From Candidatus Limnocylindrales bacterium (lineage in GTDB: Bacteria; Chloroflexota; Limnocylindria; Limnocylindrales; CSP1-4): a DNA stretch of 29,431 nucleotides. The translations under genes and the position numbers were made by a program. This document shows positions 9,386-17,931 of the stretch, one piece after another. The notes under the pieces are model-generated. The model ran no database searches. It saw only the letters and a list, made by a program, of their open reading frames with translations, and was not told the origin of the DNA. The stretch is from assembly GCA_030647575.1 (NCBI GenBank), contig JAUSJS010000011.1:1-29431 (forward strand), written 5' to 3'. Each line of letters begins with the position of its first letter. Position 1 is the stretch's first letter.

Positions 9386-11950
9386 GTGACTGACGACCGG
9401 GGCGACATCCGGATGATCCGCATCGAGGATGAGATGCGGGTCAGCTACCTCGACTACGCCATGAGCGTGATCGTGTCGCGCGCCCTGCCGGACGTTCGCG
9501 ACGGGCTCAAGCCGGTCCACCGCCGGATCCTCTTCTCGATGGGCGAGATGGGTCTGTCCGCCACGAGCTCGTACCGCAAATGCGCCGCGATCGTCGGCGA
9601 GGTGATGGGCAAATACCACCCGCACGGCGATGTGGCGCTCTACGACGCCCTCGTCCGGCTTGCCCAGGACTTCTCGATGCGCTATCCGCTGGTGGACGGG
9701 CAGGGCAACTTCGGCTCGGTCGACGGCGACGGCGCCGCCGCGATGCGCTACACGGAGGCGCGGCTGACGGCGATCGCCGGCGAGATGCTGGCCGACATCG
9801 ACAAGGAGACGGTCGACTTCGTCGACAACTACGACGGGACGCAGAAGCAGCCGTCCGTCCTGCCGTCCAAGCTGCCGAACCTGCTGGTCAACGGCAGCTC
9901 GGGGATTGCCGTCGGCATGGCGACGAACATCCCGCCGCATCACCTCGGCGAGATCGCCGACGCCACGATCGCCCTGATCGACGATGCCGAGCTCACCTCG
10001 GACGACCTGTGCAAGTTCGTCACCGGACCGGACTTCCCGACTGGGGGGACGATCTTCCGCTACGAGAAGCAGCGCAACCTGCTCAGCGGGGAATGGGAGA
10101 CGGTCGACGCCATCCGGCTGATGTATGCCCACGGCCGCGGGCGGGTCGTGATGCGGGCCCAGGTCGCCTTCGAGGAGGTTCGCGGCGACCGCACCGCGAT
10201 CATCGTCACCGAGCTCCCGTACCAGGTGAACAAGGCCAGCCTGCTCGAGAAGATCGCCGACATGGTGAAGGAAAAGCGGATCGACGGGATCGGCGACCTG
10301 CGCGATGAGTCCGACCGTGACGGCATGCGCATCTACATCGAGCTCAAGCGCGACGCCAGCCCGCACAAGGTGCTCAACAACCTGTTCAAGCACACCCCGA
10401 TGCAGCTCGCGTTCAATATGAACATGCTGGCGCTGGTCGACGGCCAGCCCCAGACGCTCCCGTTGCGCAGCGTCCTGGTCCACTGGTTGGACCACCGGCG
10501 CGAGATCGTCCGCCGCCGGACCGAGTTCGATCTCGGCAAGGCCCGCGCCCGCGCGCACATCCTCGAAGGGCTCAAGATCGCCCTCGACAACCTGGACGCG
10601 GTGATCCGGACGATCCGCGAGTCGGCGGACGTGGAGGCCGCCCGCTCCAACCTGATGAGCCGGTTCGACCTGTCCGAGCTCCAGGCCCAGGCCATCCTCG
10701 ACATGCGCCTGGCGCGCCTGGCCGCGCTCGAGCGGCAGAAGATCGAGGACGAGTACCTGTCGGTCATCCAGCTGATCGCCGAGCTCGAGGACATCCTGGC
10801 CAACCCGGCCCGGGTGAGCGCCATCATCAAGGAAGAGCTGACCGAGCTGAAGAAGAAATACGCAGGCGAGCGCCGGACGCGCGTCGCGGACGATGCCAGC
10901 CGCGAGATGACCGACGAGGACCTGATCGCCGACGAGGACGTCGTGGTCACGATCTCCGGGCGTGGCTACATCAAGCGCCAGCCCGTGGCGACCTACCGTC
11001 GCCAGCATCGCGGCGGCAAGGGGATCATCGGGCACGTGACCCGCGAGGAGGACGCCGTCGAGCACCTGCTCGTGGCCAACACCCACGACTGGGCGCTCTT
11101 CTTCACCAACCGCGGGCGTGTGTTCAGCGCCAAGGTTCATGCCATCCCGGACGCCAGCCGCCAGGCCAAGGGCATCGCGATCATCAACCTGCCCGGGGTC
11201 CAGGTGGAGTCGGGCGAGGTCCCGATGGCAACGATCACGCTGCCCGACTTCACCGCCGGCTCCTACCTCGTGCTGGCCACCCGCAGCGGGATCATCAAAA
11301 AGACGCCCCTGGAGCAGTTCGAGAAGGTTCGTTCGTCGGGCATCCGGGCGATCACCCTCAAGGACGACGACGAGCTGGCCTGGGTCGATGTCTCGACCGG
11401 CTCGGACGACGTGATCATCGCCACGGCCCAGGGCAAGCTGGCCCGGTTCTCCGAGTCCGAAGTCCGGCCGATGGGCCGCGACGCCGCGGGCGTCATCGGA
11501 ATCCGCCTCGCCCGCAAGGGCGATTCGGTCGTCGGGATGAGCGTCGTCCAACCCGACAGCGACTTGCTCGTCCTGTCCGAAACCGGCTACGGCAAGCGTG
11601 TGCCCCTGTCGGAGTTCCGGCGCAAGCATCGCGGTGGCCAGGGCGTCGGGCTGATGTCGCTCGAGGGCCGCAAGACGGGTGACGTCTCCGCCGTCCAGCA
11701 GGTCACCGAGGCAGACGAGGAGCTGCTCCTGATCAGCGCCCACGGCCAGGTGATCCGGACCGAGACCAACACGATCAACCGCTACTCGTCGGCCGCCCGC
11801 GGGGTCATCGTCATGCGCCTGGCTGAGGGCGATCGGGTCGTCGCCATCTCGGCATTCCGGGCGGGACTTGCGGACCACGACGGCATGGGCGACGATGGCG
11901 CCCCCGGAACGGCCGGCTCCCCGCCGACCGGACCGGAACCTGGCGGATGA
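9386..11950 (+). CDS. gyrA: DNA gyrase subunit A
   Basis: An 854-residue GyrA. The N-terminal breakage-reunion domain carries the catalytic Tyr122 (AAAMRYTEARLT) and the quinolone-determining region KYHPHGDVALYD, where the residue equivalent to E. coli Ser83 is Val83. A long coiled-coil arm follows (about 365-490). The C-terminal beta-pinwheel begins near 515 and holds a GyrA box QHRGGKG (539-545), a one-residue variant of QRRGGKG, the element that marks gyrase as opposed to topoisomerase IV. A second box-like KHRGGQG lies in a later blade. The acidic/Gly-Pro tail is probably disordered. The GTG start is preceded by AGGAG at a spacing of nine. It pairs with gyrB in the same operon. Confidence 0.97.
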   Translation: MTDDRGDIRMIRIEDEMRVSYLDYAMSVIVSRALPDVRDGLKPVHRRILFSMGEMGLSATSSYRKCAAIVGEVMGKYHPHGDVALYDALVRLAQDFSMRYPLVDGQGNFGSVDGDGAAAMRYTEARLTAIAGEMLADIDKETVDFVDNYDGTQKQPSVLPSKLPNLLVNGSSGIAVGMATNIPPHHLGEIADATIALIDDAELTSDDLCKFVTGPDFPTGGTIFRYEKQRNLLSGEWETVDAIRLMYAHGRGRVVMRAQVAFEEVRGDRTAIIVTELPYQVNKASLLEKIADMVKEKRIDGIGDLRDESDRDGMRIYIELKRDASPHKVLNNLFKHTPMQLAFNMNMLALVDGQPQTLPLRSVLVHWLDHRREIVRRRTEFDLGKARARAHILEGLKIALDNLDAVIRTIRESADVEAARSNLMSRFDLSELQAQAILDMRLARLAALERQKIEDEYLSVIQLIAELEDILANPARVSAIIKEELTELKKKYAGERRTRVADDASREMTDEDLIADEDVVVTISGRGYIKRQPVATYRRQHRGGKGIIGHVTREEDAVEHLLVANTHDWALFFTNRGRVFSAKVHAIPDASRQAKGIAIINLPGVQVESGEVPMATITLPDFTAGSYLVLATRSGIIKKTPLEQFEKVRSSGIRAITLKDDDELAWVDVSTGSDDVIIATAQGKLARFSESEVRPMGRDAAGVIGIRLARKGDSVVGMSVVQPDSDLLVLSETGYGKRVPLSEFRRKHRGGQGVGLMSLEGRKTGDVSAVQQVTEADEELLLISAHGQVIRTETNTINRYSSAARGVIVMRLAEGDRVVAISAFRAGLADHDGMGDDGAPGTAGSPPTGPEPGG

Positions 11951-11957
11951 GGCCGTC

Positions 11958-13082
11958 TTGACGGGCTTGTCGGCGTTCGGCGGACGGGAGGCGGCGCGCT
12001 TGTACGCGGACCAGTTCGAGATCTACCACGGCAACTCGAACCCGGGCCTCGCCCGCAAGATCTGCCGCTACCTGGGCGTCGAACCTGGGCGGGCGGAGGT
12101 CTTCCAGTTCGCCAACGAGAACATCTTCGTCAAGATCCTGGAGAACGTCCGCGAGAAGGACGTCTTCCTGGTCCAGCCGACCAGTCACCCGGTCAACCAG
12201 TCGATCATGGAGCTGCTGATCATGATCGACGCGTTCAAGCGGGCCAGCGCCGGGCGGATCACCGCGGTCATCCCGTTCTATGCCTATGGTCGGTCGGACA
12301 AGAAGGACCAGCCGCGCGTGCCGATCACCGCCCGGCTGATCGCCGACATGATCACGGTGGCCGGGGCGGATCGGGTCCTCACGATGGACCTCCACCAGGG
12401 CCAGATCCAGGGCTTCTTCAACATCCCGGTCGACGAGCTGACCGCGGTCCACATGCTCTCGAATTACTACCGCCACAAGCGGATCGAGGACCCGGTCGTC
12501 GTGACCGACCTCGGCTTCGCCAAGCGGGCACGGACGTTCGCCGAGCTCCTCGACGCCCCGCTGGCGATCATCGAGAAGCGTCGGGTGGGGAACCTGGACC
12601 GGGCCGAGCTGATGAACGTCATCGGCGACGTGCGCGGAAAGCGCGCGATCATCGTCGATGACGAGATCGACACGGCTGGGACGCTGGTGGAGATCGTCCG
12701 GGCGCTGGAGCGGGAAGGCGTGACCGAGATCTATGCCTGCGCCACGCACGGCGTCCTGAGCGACCCGGCCGTCGATCGGATCGCGACATCGAGCCTCCGC
12801 GAGGTCGTCCTGACCGACTCCGTCCCGCTGCCCGAGCGCAAGCGCCTGCCCAAGATCACGACGCTGTCAGTCGCGCCACTCATCGGCGAGGCGATCAGGC
12901 GCATCCACCGCGGCGAGTCCGTCGGCGCCCTGTTCTCGAGCGAGGTCTCACTGACCCAGGAGATGCTGCTCTGGGAGGATGGGGCCGAAGGGACGCTGGA
13001 TACGCGCGAGGAGGGTGGCTCCGATGATGCGGAGCCTCCCAGAGGCGCACTGGCCGCGTCAGCACCGATGAGCGAGCGATGA
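11958..13082 (+). CDS. prs: Ribose-phosphate pyrophosphokinase (PRPP synthetase)
   Basis: Makes phosphoribosyl pyrophosphate from ribose 5-phosphate and ATP, feeding nucleotide, histidine, tryptophan and NAD synthesis. The class I features are clear: FANENIFVKI near the N-terminus, the ATP/regulatory segment FYAYGRSDKKDQPRVPIT, the metal-binding loop TMDLHQGQIQGFF, and the PRPP-binding loop VDDEIDTAGTL. The start is inferred as TTG 11958, seven bases after the gyrA stop and behind GGATGAGG; no ATG or GTG gives a sensible N-terminus (374 residues from here). The canonical protein ends near GESVGALF. About 45 extra, mostly acidic and polar residues follow, ending in the ATGA shared with the next gene. 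Confidence 0.93.
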   Translation: MTGLSAFGGREAARLYADQFEIYHGNSNPGLARKICRYLGVEPGRAEVFQFANENIFVKILENVREKDVFLVQPTSHPVNQSIMELLIMIDAFKRASAGRITAVIPFYAYGRSDKKDQPRVPITARLIADMITVAGADRVLTMDLHQGQIQGFFNIPVDELTAVHMLSNYYRHKRIEDPVVVTDLGFAKRARTFAELLDAPLAIIEKRRVGNLDRAELMNVIGDVRGKRAIIVDDEIDTAGTLVEIVRALEREGVTEIYACATHGVLSDPAVDRIATSSLREVVLTDSVPLPERKRLPKITTLSVAPLIGEAIRRIHRGESVGALFSSEVSLTQEMLLWEDGAEGTLDTREEGGSDDAEPPRGALAASAPMSER

Positions 13083-13330
13083 GCCTCAAGCTCCACCGCC
13101 CGGACGGCGAAGGTGGGCTGGAACCGCGGCCCGTCTCGGATCAGAACTGGCGCAACCAGCTCCGCTCGCCGCGCTGGGGCAGCGCGCTGGGAGGCGGCCG
13201 GCTTCCCGAGCTGAAGAACCCGGAGATGAACCCGACGTCGGTCGTCCGGTCCGTCCTGTTCTGGCTGGGTTTGGGCGCTTTGACTTTCGTGGTCCTGGTC
13301 ATCGGCTACGGAACGGGTTTCTGGGGGTAG
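13079..13330 (+). CDS. Small single-pass membrane protein, unknown function
   Basis: An 83-residue protein whose ATG overlaps the prs stop (ATGA), making it the last gene of the parA-to-prs run. Residues 1-50 are polar and Gly/Arg/Pro-rich with no recognised domain. Residues 57-79 form one strong membrane helix, followed by a three-residue end (FWG). Most of the chain before the helix therefore lies on one side of the membrane; the positive charges before the helix suggest cytoplasmic. I do not recognise a family. Coupling to prs and a clean boundary at a hairpin region support a real gene. Confidence 0.7.
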   Translation: MSLKLHRPDGEGGLEPRPVSDQNWRNQLRSPRWGSALGGGRLPELKNPEMNPTSVVRSVLFWLGLGALTFVVLVIGYGTGFWG

Positions 13331-13723
13331 GAGCGGCCGCCGTGGCCGCGGGGCCGGCGAGCCTCTGGCGCGAGACACGAAACGGGCGGCTGCGGCCGCC
13401 GGCGGTGTCGGCGGCGGCCGAATTGGCATACGATCCACCCCAGGACTCGTATGGCCAACCGGAGGCCGATCCGATGCCGTCTCAGGCTCGATTCGAGCGA
13501 TCATCGACTGGATTCGCTGGTCAATGAGCGTGAGCACACCGGCGCTCGAACGCTACGTGTGCGGGCCATCGCCCCTACCAGTCCCCAGGTGGATGTTCTA
13601 CCAATCTCCTGCCTTCCCACGGGTCATCGAGCGCGCGAAATCCTCGGTCCTGAGAGTCTGCGCTGACCCAGGTGGCAGCGCGACCATCGTGCCGCAGATC
13701 GGCGAGGTGATGCGCGGCGGCGC
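13331..13723. other. Gene-poor interval between the prs operon and the cupin gene
   Basis: About 390 bases with no confident gene. It starts with two GC hairpins (see terminator entry). A frame starting with ATG at 13473, behind CGGAGG, encodes 17 residues and overlaps (ATGA, 13524) a 128-codon frame that runs 187 bases antisense into the cupin gene; neither resembles a known protein. TACGAT at 13429-13434 is a weak -10 candidate without a good -35. I checked for cloverleaf and T-arm patterns and found no tRNA. Confidence 0.5.
13333..13400 (+). terminator. Candidate terminator region: two GC hairpins after the prs operon
   Basis: GCGGCC (13333-13338) pairs with GGCCGC (13344-13349) over a five-base loop, three bases after the stop of the 83-aa membrane protein. 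GGCGGC (13385-13390) pairs with GCCGCC (13395-13400) over a four-base loop. Neither is followed by a U-run, so intrinsic termination is only suggested by position and GC stems. Confidence 0.35.
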
Positions 13724-14152
13724 TCAATCCAGCCAGACTCGGTCCTGGTTGTCCGGATCGTCGATCGGGGACGAGATGAACAGCACCTGGGGCGCGTCCT
13801 CGAACTGGCCGCCGTGCGGGGTGTTTGCGGGGATCACCCAGAGGTCGCCCTTTTTGACCGGGCGTGTCACACCGCCGACGGTGACCGAGCCCGTTCCCTC
13901 CAGCACGTAGCCGATCTCGTCATGAGTGACGTGGACGTGTGTCCGGAACGGGCCGGGATGACCCTGGAAGACGAAGGCGCTCGACTGCGTGCCGTGGCCC
14001 AGATAGGTCCGTCTGAAGACGTCCGCGTCGGTGAGCTTGTCGGCGGCGACCGCCGAGGCGACGTCGACGACGTCGATCTTCGCTCGTTCGATGACCTGCT
14101 GGCAGGTCGGGCAAATGTGCCGGTCGTCGTGGTCGTGGCTGGCTTCGGTCAT
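13724..14152 (-). CDS. Small cupin metalloprotein coupled to mtnB
   Basis: A 142-residue protein with one cupin barrel. The metal-ligand pattern is complete: H72-x-H74-x4-E79 in the first cupin motif and H113 in the second (GDLWVIPANTPHGG). The N-terminus is His/Asp-rich and has a CPTC motif (14-17) that could bind zinc or be redox-active. The ATG at 14150-14152 is preceded by AGGAGG at seven bases and overlaps the mtnB stop (ATGA). Upstream in-frame codons lie inside mtnB and are ignored. In methionine salvage the acireductone dioxygenase MtnD is also a cupin with HxHx4E...H ligands, so this could fill that step, but it is shorter than classical MtnD and lacks its other landmarks. A generic regulatory or isomerase cupin is equally possible. 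Confidence 0.78.
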   Translation of the reverse strand: MTEASHDHDDRHICPTCQQVIERAKIDVVDVASAVAADKLTDADVFRRTYLGHGTQSSAFVFQGHPGPFRTHVHVTHDEIGYVLEGTGSVTVGGVTRPVKKGDLWVIPANTPHGGQFEDAPQVLFISSPIDDPDNQDRVWLD

Positions 14153-14877
14153 CGCGGATCCTCCTTGTGGCGATCGCGCCGGGCGACCGCGGCCTCGAAC
14201 AGGAAGTGGTAGACCTCGGTGTGGCGTTTCGCCTCCCAGACGTCGTCGCCCCAAATGTATGCTCCATGGTCGGCGACGAGGACGGCATAGGCGCTCGCGA
14301 AGCGCGGGTCGGCCAGGACCATCCGAAGCTGCTCGACGAGCTCACCCTCGCGCGGCGTATTGCGGATCACCGGGATCAGGTGGACGTCGCGATTGGCGAC
14401 GCCGCGGACGCCCTTGAGCATCTCCAGGTCGCGGATGGCGACATGATCCGCGTCCACCGCGAGATCACCCGCCAGGACGGCCGAGAGGGCGTGCGAATGG
14501 ACGACGCTCCGCGCGCTCCGTTCGCGAGCGGCCAGGCAGAAGATCTGGCTGCACTCGCTCGGCCGCAGGTCCGGGTCGTCCGGGACTCGCTCGACCCGTC
14601 CGTCGGCCGGGTCGACCGTGAAGAAGTCGTTCGGTCGGACACGCTCCTTGTGCACGCCGGTCGGGGCGAGCAGCAGCCCGCCACCGTCGGCCGGGCCGCA
14701 GATGCCGCCGCCGGTGCCTGACACCCAGCCTTTGGCGTAGAAGACACCGAGCAGCTCGACGAGGAGCTGCCGGGTGGCGCGCTCGGTCTCGCTCACGTCG
14801 CGGATCGACAGAGGCGCGCACGGCAGGCGGTCGGTGGCACGCGTGCCATCTTCGCGGATGGCGGCATCCTCCGGCAA
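14149..14877 (-). CDS. mtnB: Methylthioribulose-1-phosphate dehydratase (class II aldolase fold)
   Basis: A 242-residue class II aldolase/adducin-type enzyme whose best match from memory is the MtnB/APIP branch, which dehydrates 5-methylthioribulose 1-phosphate in methionine salvage. Shared marks are GWVSGTGGGI (about 50-59), LAPTGVHKERV, C109 in PSECSQIF, the zinc ligands H127-S-H129, E152 in LEMLKGV (the catalytic Glu position in APIP), VIRNTP, and the third zinc ligand H204 in DHGAYIWG. The listed TTG start has no clear ribosome-binding site; a GTG at 14794-14796 would remove 27 residues and leave the domain intact. It is transcribed away from secA and followed by the overlapping cupin gene. 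No other mtn genes are in the window. Confidence 0.85.
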   Translation of the reverse strand: MPEDAAIREDGTRATDRLPCAPLSIRDVSETERATRQLLVELLGVFYAKGWVSGTGGGICGPADGGGLLLAPTGVHKERVRPNDFFTVDPADGRVERVPDDPDLRPSECSQIFCLAARERSARSVVHSHALSAVLAGDLAVDADHVAIRDLEMLKGVRGVANRDVHLIPVIRNTPREGELVEQLRMVLADPRFASAYAVLVADHGAYIWGDDVWEAKRHTEVYHFLFEAAVARRDRHKEDPR

Positions 14878-14910
14878 GCGCCGCCGATCGGGATCGAGCG
14901 CGACTCCCCC

Positions 14911-14916
14911 TATACT
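14911..14916 (+). promoter_or_regulatory. -10 element of the secA promoter
   Basis: TATACT lies nine bases before the secA ATG. The hexamer 17 bases upstream (14888-14893, TCGGGA) is a poor -35. The predicted transcript start is about three bases before the ATG, leaving no room for a Shine-Dalgarno. Confidence 0.5.
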
Positions 14917-14925
14917 TCACCGGCG

Positions 14926-17900
14926 ATGCGATTCCTGAACCGGTTCGTCGACTCGAATGACCGCGAGATCCGACGCATTCAGCCCTTGGTCGACGCGACC
15001 AACGCCCTCGAAGCCGAACTCGAGGCAATGTCCGACGACGAGCTCCGGGCCGCGTTCGCCGAGCTCCGCGCCGATGCGCTCGAGGCGGCGAAGCCGGACG
15101 AGCCCTCCGACGACGAGCTGCACCACCCGGACCTCGAGCGCCGGCGCGAGCTGAAGAAGGATCGCCGGCGGCGCGAGAACGCGCGACTGCAACAGGCGCT
15201 CGACGACGTCCTGCCCGATGTCTTCGCGATGACCCGCGAGGCGATGAAGCGGACCCTCGGGATGCGCCATTTCGACGTCCAGCTGATGGGCGGCGCGGTC
15301 CTCCACCAGGGAAAGATCGCCGAGATGCGGACCGGTGAAGGCAAGACCCTGGTCGCACCGATGGCCGCCATCCTCAACTCGCTCGGCGGCCGGGGCGTGC
15401 ATATCGTGACGGTCAACGACTACCTCGCCCGGCGCGACCCGCAGTGGATGGGCCCGATCTATCACCTCCTTGGCGTCAGCGTCGGGATGATCACCCACGA
15501 TTCCTCGTACATCTTCGAGCCCGGCTATCCGACGACCGACGAGCGCCTGGTGAACCTGCGCCCGGTCGAGCGCGCCGAGGCCTACGCCGCGGACGTGACC
15601 TATGGCACCAACAACGAGTTCGGTTTCGACTACCTGCGCGACAACATGGTCCTGGAGCTCGGCCAGCGGGTCCAGCGCGAGCGCAGCTTCGCGATCGTCG
15701 ACGAGGTCGACAACATTTTGATCGACGAAGCGCGCACGCCGCTGATCATCAGCGGCCAGGCCGAGGAGTCGGCCGACCTCTACTTCACCTTCGCCCGCCT
15801 CGTGCCGCGCCTCAATGAGCGGCCGGAGGGCGAGGAGGAGGGCGGCGACTACGTCATCGATCTGAAGGACAAGGCCGTCTCCTCGACCGAGGAGGGCATC
15901 TCCAGGATGGAGGGCTGGCTCGGCGTCGAGAACATGTACGACGCCGATCCGCGGCTGGCCCGCCACTTCGAGCAGGCGCTGCGTGCGCACGCCCTCTACA
16001 GGCGGGACCGCGACTACATCGTCAAGGACGGCGAGATCGTGATCGTCGACGAGTTCACCGGCCGCCAGATGCCCGGCCGGCGCTGGAGCGAGGGCCTCCA
16101 TCAGGCGATCGAGGCCAAGGAGGGGCTGCGGGTCCAGCGCGAGAGCGTCACGCTGGCCACGATCACCTTCCAGAATTACTTCCGGCTTTACGACAAGCTG
16201 TCGGGCATGACCGGCACCGCCATGACCGAAGCCGAGGAGCTCCACAAGATCTACCAGCTCGAGGTGGTCGCCGTGCCGACCCATCAAGAGATGATCCGCG
16301 AGGACTTCTCGGACCTCGTCTTCCGTGACGAGAAGGCAAAATTCAACGCCCTGATCGACGAGATCGTCGAGATGCAGGAGATCGGCCGGCCCGTCCTGGT
16401 CGGCACGATCACCGTCGAGAAGTCGGAGATGCTCGCGACGATGCTCAAGCGCCGGGGCGTCCGCCACGAGGTCCTCAACGCCAAGTTCCACGAGAAGGAG
16501 TCGGGCATCGTCGCCCAGGCCGGTCGAACCGGCGCGGTGACCATCGCCACCAACATGGCCGGCCGCGGGACGGACATCATGCTCGGCGGCAACCCGGCCG
16601 GTCTTGCCTCCGAGAATCTCCACAAGCGCGGCCTCAACCCGGCCGAGGTGGACAAGGAAACCTATGCGGCCGCGCTGGCCGAGGCCAAGTCGATCACGGA
16701 GGAGGACCACCAGCGCGTCGACGGCGTCGGCGGCCTGCACATCCTCGGCACCGAGCGGCACGACTCGCGCCGGATCGACAACCAGCTCCGCGGCCGGGCC
16801 GGCCGCCAGGGTGACCCCGGCTCATCGCGCTTCTACCTGTCCCTCGAGGACGACCTGATGAAGCGCTTTGCCAGTGAGCGGGTGACCGGGCTGATGGAAC
16901 GGTTGGGGCTCGAGGAGGACGTGGCCATCGAGTCGCGGCTGGTGTCGCGCACGATCGAGTCCGCCCAGAGCCGCGTCGAGGGCTTCAACTTCGACATTCG
17001 CAAAAGGGTCGTCGAATTCGACGACGTGATCAACAAGCAACGCGAGACGATCTACGCCGAGCGCGACAAGGTGCTCCACAACGAAGACCTGACTGAAACG
17101 GTCCAGGCCTTCCTCGACGAGGAGGTCGACGCATTGGCCGAGACCCACCTCGTGGGCGACGATCCCAACGATTGGAACCTCGACGGCCTCTCACCTGCGC
17201 TGGTGGCCATGGGCCTGTCAGGCGAGGGCACGTCGGCCGATGGGCTCTGGGACGTCGGCAGCCGCGAGGCGATCGCCGAACACATCCGCAAGCTGGCGGA
17301 CGACCGGCTCGAGGCCCGTATCGCCGAGGTCGGCGAGGCAGACTGGTCCACGGTCGAGCGGCTAGTGCTGATCCGCACCATCGACTCCCTATGGGTGGAG
17401 CATCTCACCGAGCTGGACGACATGCGGCGGGGCATCGGGCTGCGCGGGTACGCCCAGCAGGACCCGCTCAACGAGTTCCGGCGCGAGGCATTCCGGCTCT
17501 ACGAGGAGCTGCGTGGCCTGATCCGCCACGGCGTGGCCTCCACGATCTTCCGGGTCACGGTCACTCGCGGGCCCGGACCGTCGGGCAACGGCGCAGACCC
17601 GGCCGTCTCAGCCTCACTGGCGCGCGGGGCCGCGGCATTGCGCAGCGGAGCCGCGGCTGGCGCGATGACGACGGCATCGAGCGGCGGTCAGCCGGTGGCG
17701 GTCGCGGCCGCTGCCGCGGGATCGGCCGTCCTGCGCAGGGGCCCGAGCGCGGCACCCGTCGCGCGGCCGATTCGCGAATCGCTGGGCGACGAGGTCCTTT
17801 CGGGCCTCGGTGGGAACGGCGCCGGAAGCGGCCCGCGGCCCGGGTACAGGCCCAGTGGGGAGCGGATCGGGCGCAACGACCCGTGCTGGTGCGGCTCGGG

Positions 17901-17931
17901 TGTCAAGTACAAGAAGTGCCACGGTCGCTGA
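14926..17931 (+). CDS. secA: SecA, preprotein translocase ATPase
   Basis: A 1001-residue SecA, the cytosolic motor that pushes unfolded preproteins through SecYEG. NBD1 has the Walker A MRTGEGKT (134-141) and Walker B DEVD (259-262, followed by NILIDEARTPLIISG). NBD2 contains ATNMAGRGTDIMLGG and LRGRAGRQGDPGSSRFYLS. Scaffold and wing domains follow, ending in IDSLWVEHLTELDDMRRGIGLRGYAQ. An Ala/Gly-rich linker of roughly 100 residues leads to a C-terminal SEC-C zinc motif (C987-x-C989-x8-C998-H999), which binds SecB or ribosomes in other species. About 17 extra residues sit before AYAADVTYGTNNE compared with B. subtilis SecA, an insertion I associate with Chloroflexota sequences. It opens the secA-prfB-ftsEX-ctp-smpB series. 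Confidence 0.97.
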   Translation: MRFLNRFVDSNDREIRRIQPLVDATNALEAELEAMSDDELRAAFAELRADALEAAKPDEPSDDELHHPDLERRRELKKDRRRRENARLQQALDDVLPDVFAMTREAMKRTLGMRHFDVQLMGGAVLHQGKIAEMRTGEGKTLVAPMAAILNSLGGRGVHIVTVNDYLARRDPQWMGPIYHLLGVSVGMITHDSSYIFEPGYPTTDERLVNLRPVERAEAYAADVTYGTNNEFGFDYLRDNMVLELGQRVQRERSFAIVDEVDNILIDEARTPLIISGQAEESADLYFTFARLVPRLNERPEGEEEGGDYVIDLKDKAVSSTEEGISRMEGWLGVENMYDADPRLARHFEQALRAHALYRRDRDYIVKDGEIVIVDEFTGRQMPGRRWSEGLHQAIEAKEGLRVQRESVTLATITFQNYFRLYDKLSGMTGTAMTEAEELHKIYQLEVVAVPTHQEMIREDFSDLVFRDEKAKFNALIDEIVEMQEIGRPVLVGTITVEKSEMLATMLKRRGVRHEVLNAKFHEKESGIVAQAGRTGAVTIATNMAGRGTDIMLGGNPAGLASENLHKRGLNPAEVDKETYAAALAEAKSITEEDHQRVDGVGGLHILGTERHDSRRIDNQLRGRAGRQGDPGSSRFYLSLEDDLMKRFASERVTGLMERLGLEEDVAIESRLVSRTIESAQSRVEGFNFDIRKRVVEFDDVINKQRETIYAERDKVLHNEDLTETVQAFLDEEVDALAETHLVGDDPNDWNLDGLSPALVAMGLSGEGTSADGLWDVGSREAIAEHIRKLADDRLEARIAEVGEADWSTVERLVLIRTIDSLWVEHLTELDDMRRGIGLRGYAQQDPLNEFRREAFRLYEELRGLIRHGVASTIFRVTVTRGPGPSGNGADPAVSASLARGAAALRSGAAAGAMTTASSGGQPVAVAAAAAGSAVLRRGPSAAPVARPIRESLGDEVLSGLGGNGAGSGPRPGYRPSGERIGRNDPCWCGSGVKYKKCHGR

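Noticed and set aside
9356..11878. 840-codon open frame antisense to gyrA
   Set aside because: GC-rich third positions keep the opposite frame open; the sense strand encodes a full-length, motif-complete GyrA.
13524..13910. 128-codon frame running into the cupin gene from the opposite strand
   Set aside because: Overlaps a motif-complete cupin by 187 bases and resembles no family; its 5' part is mentioned only as part of the gap.
14917..16761. 614-codon antisense frame over secA
   Set aside because: Shadow of SecA codon usage, no recognisable motif.
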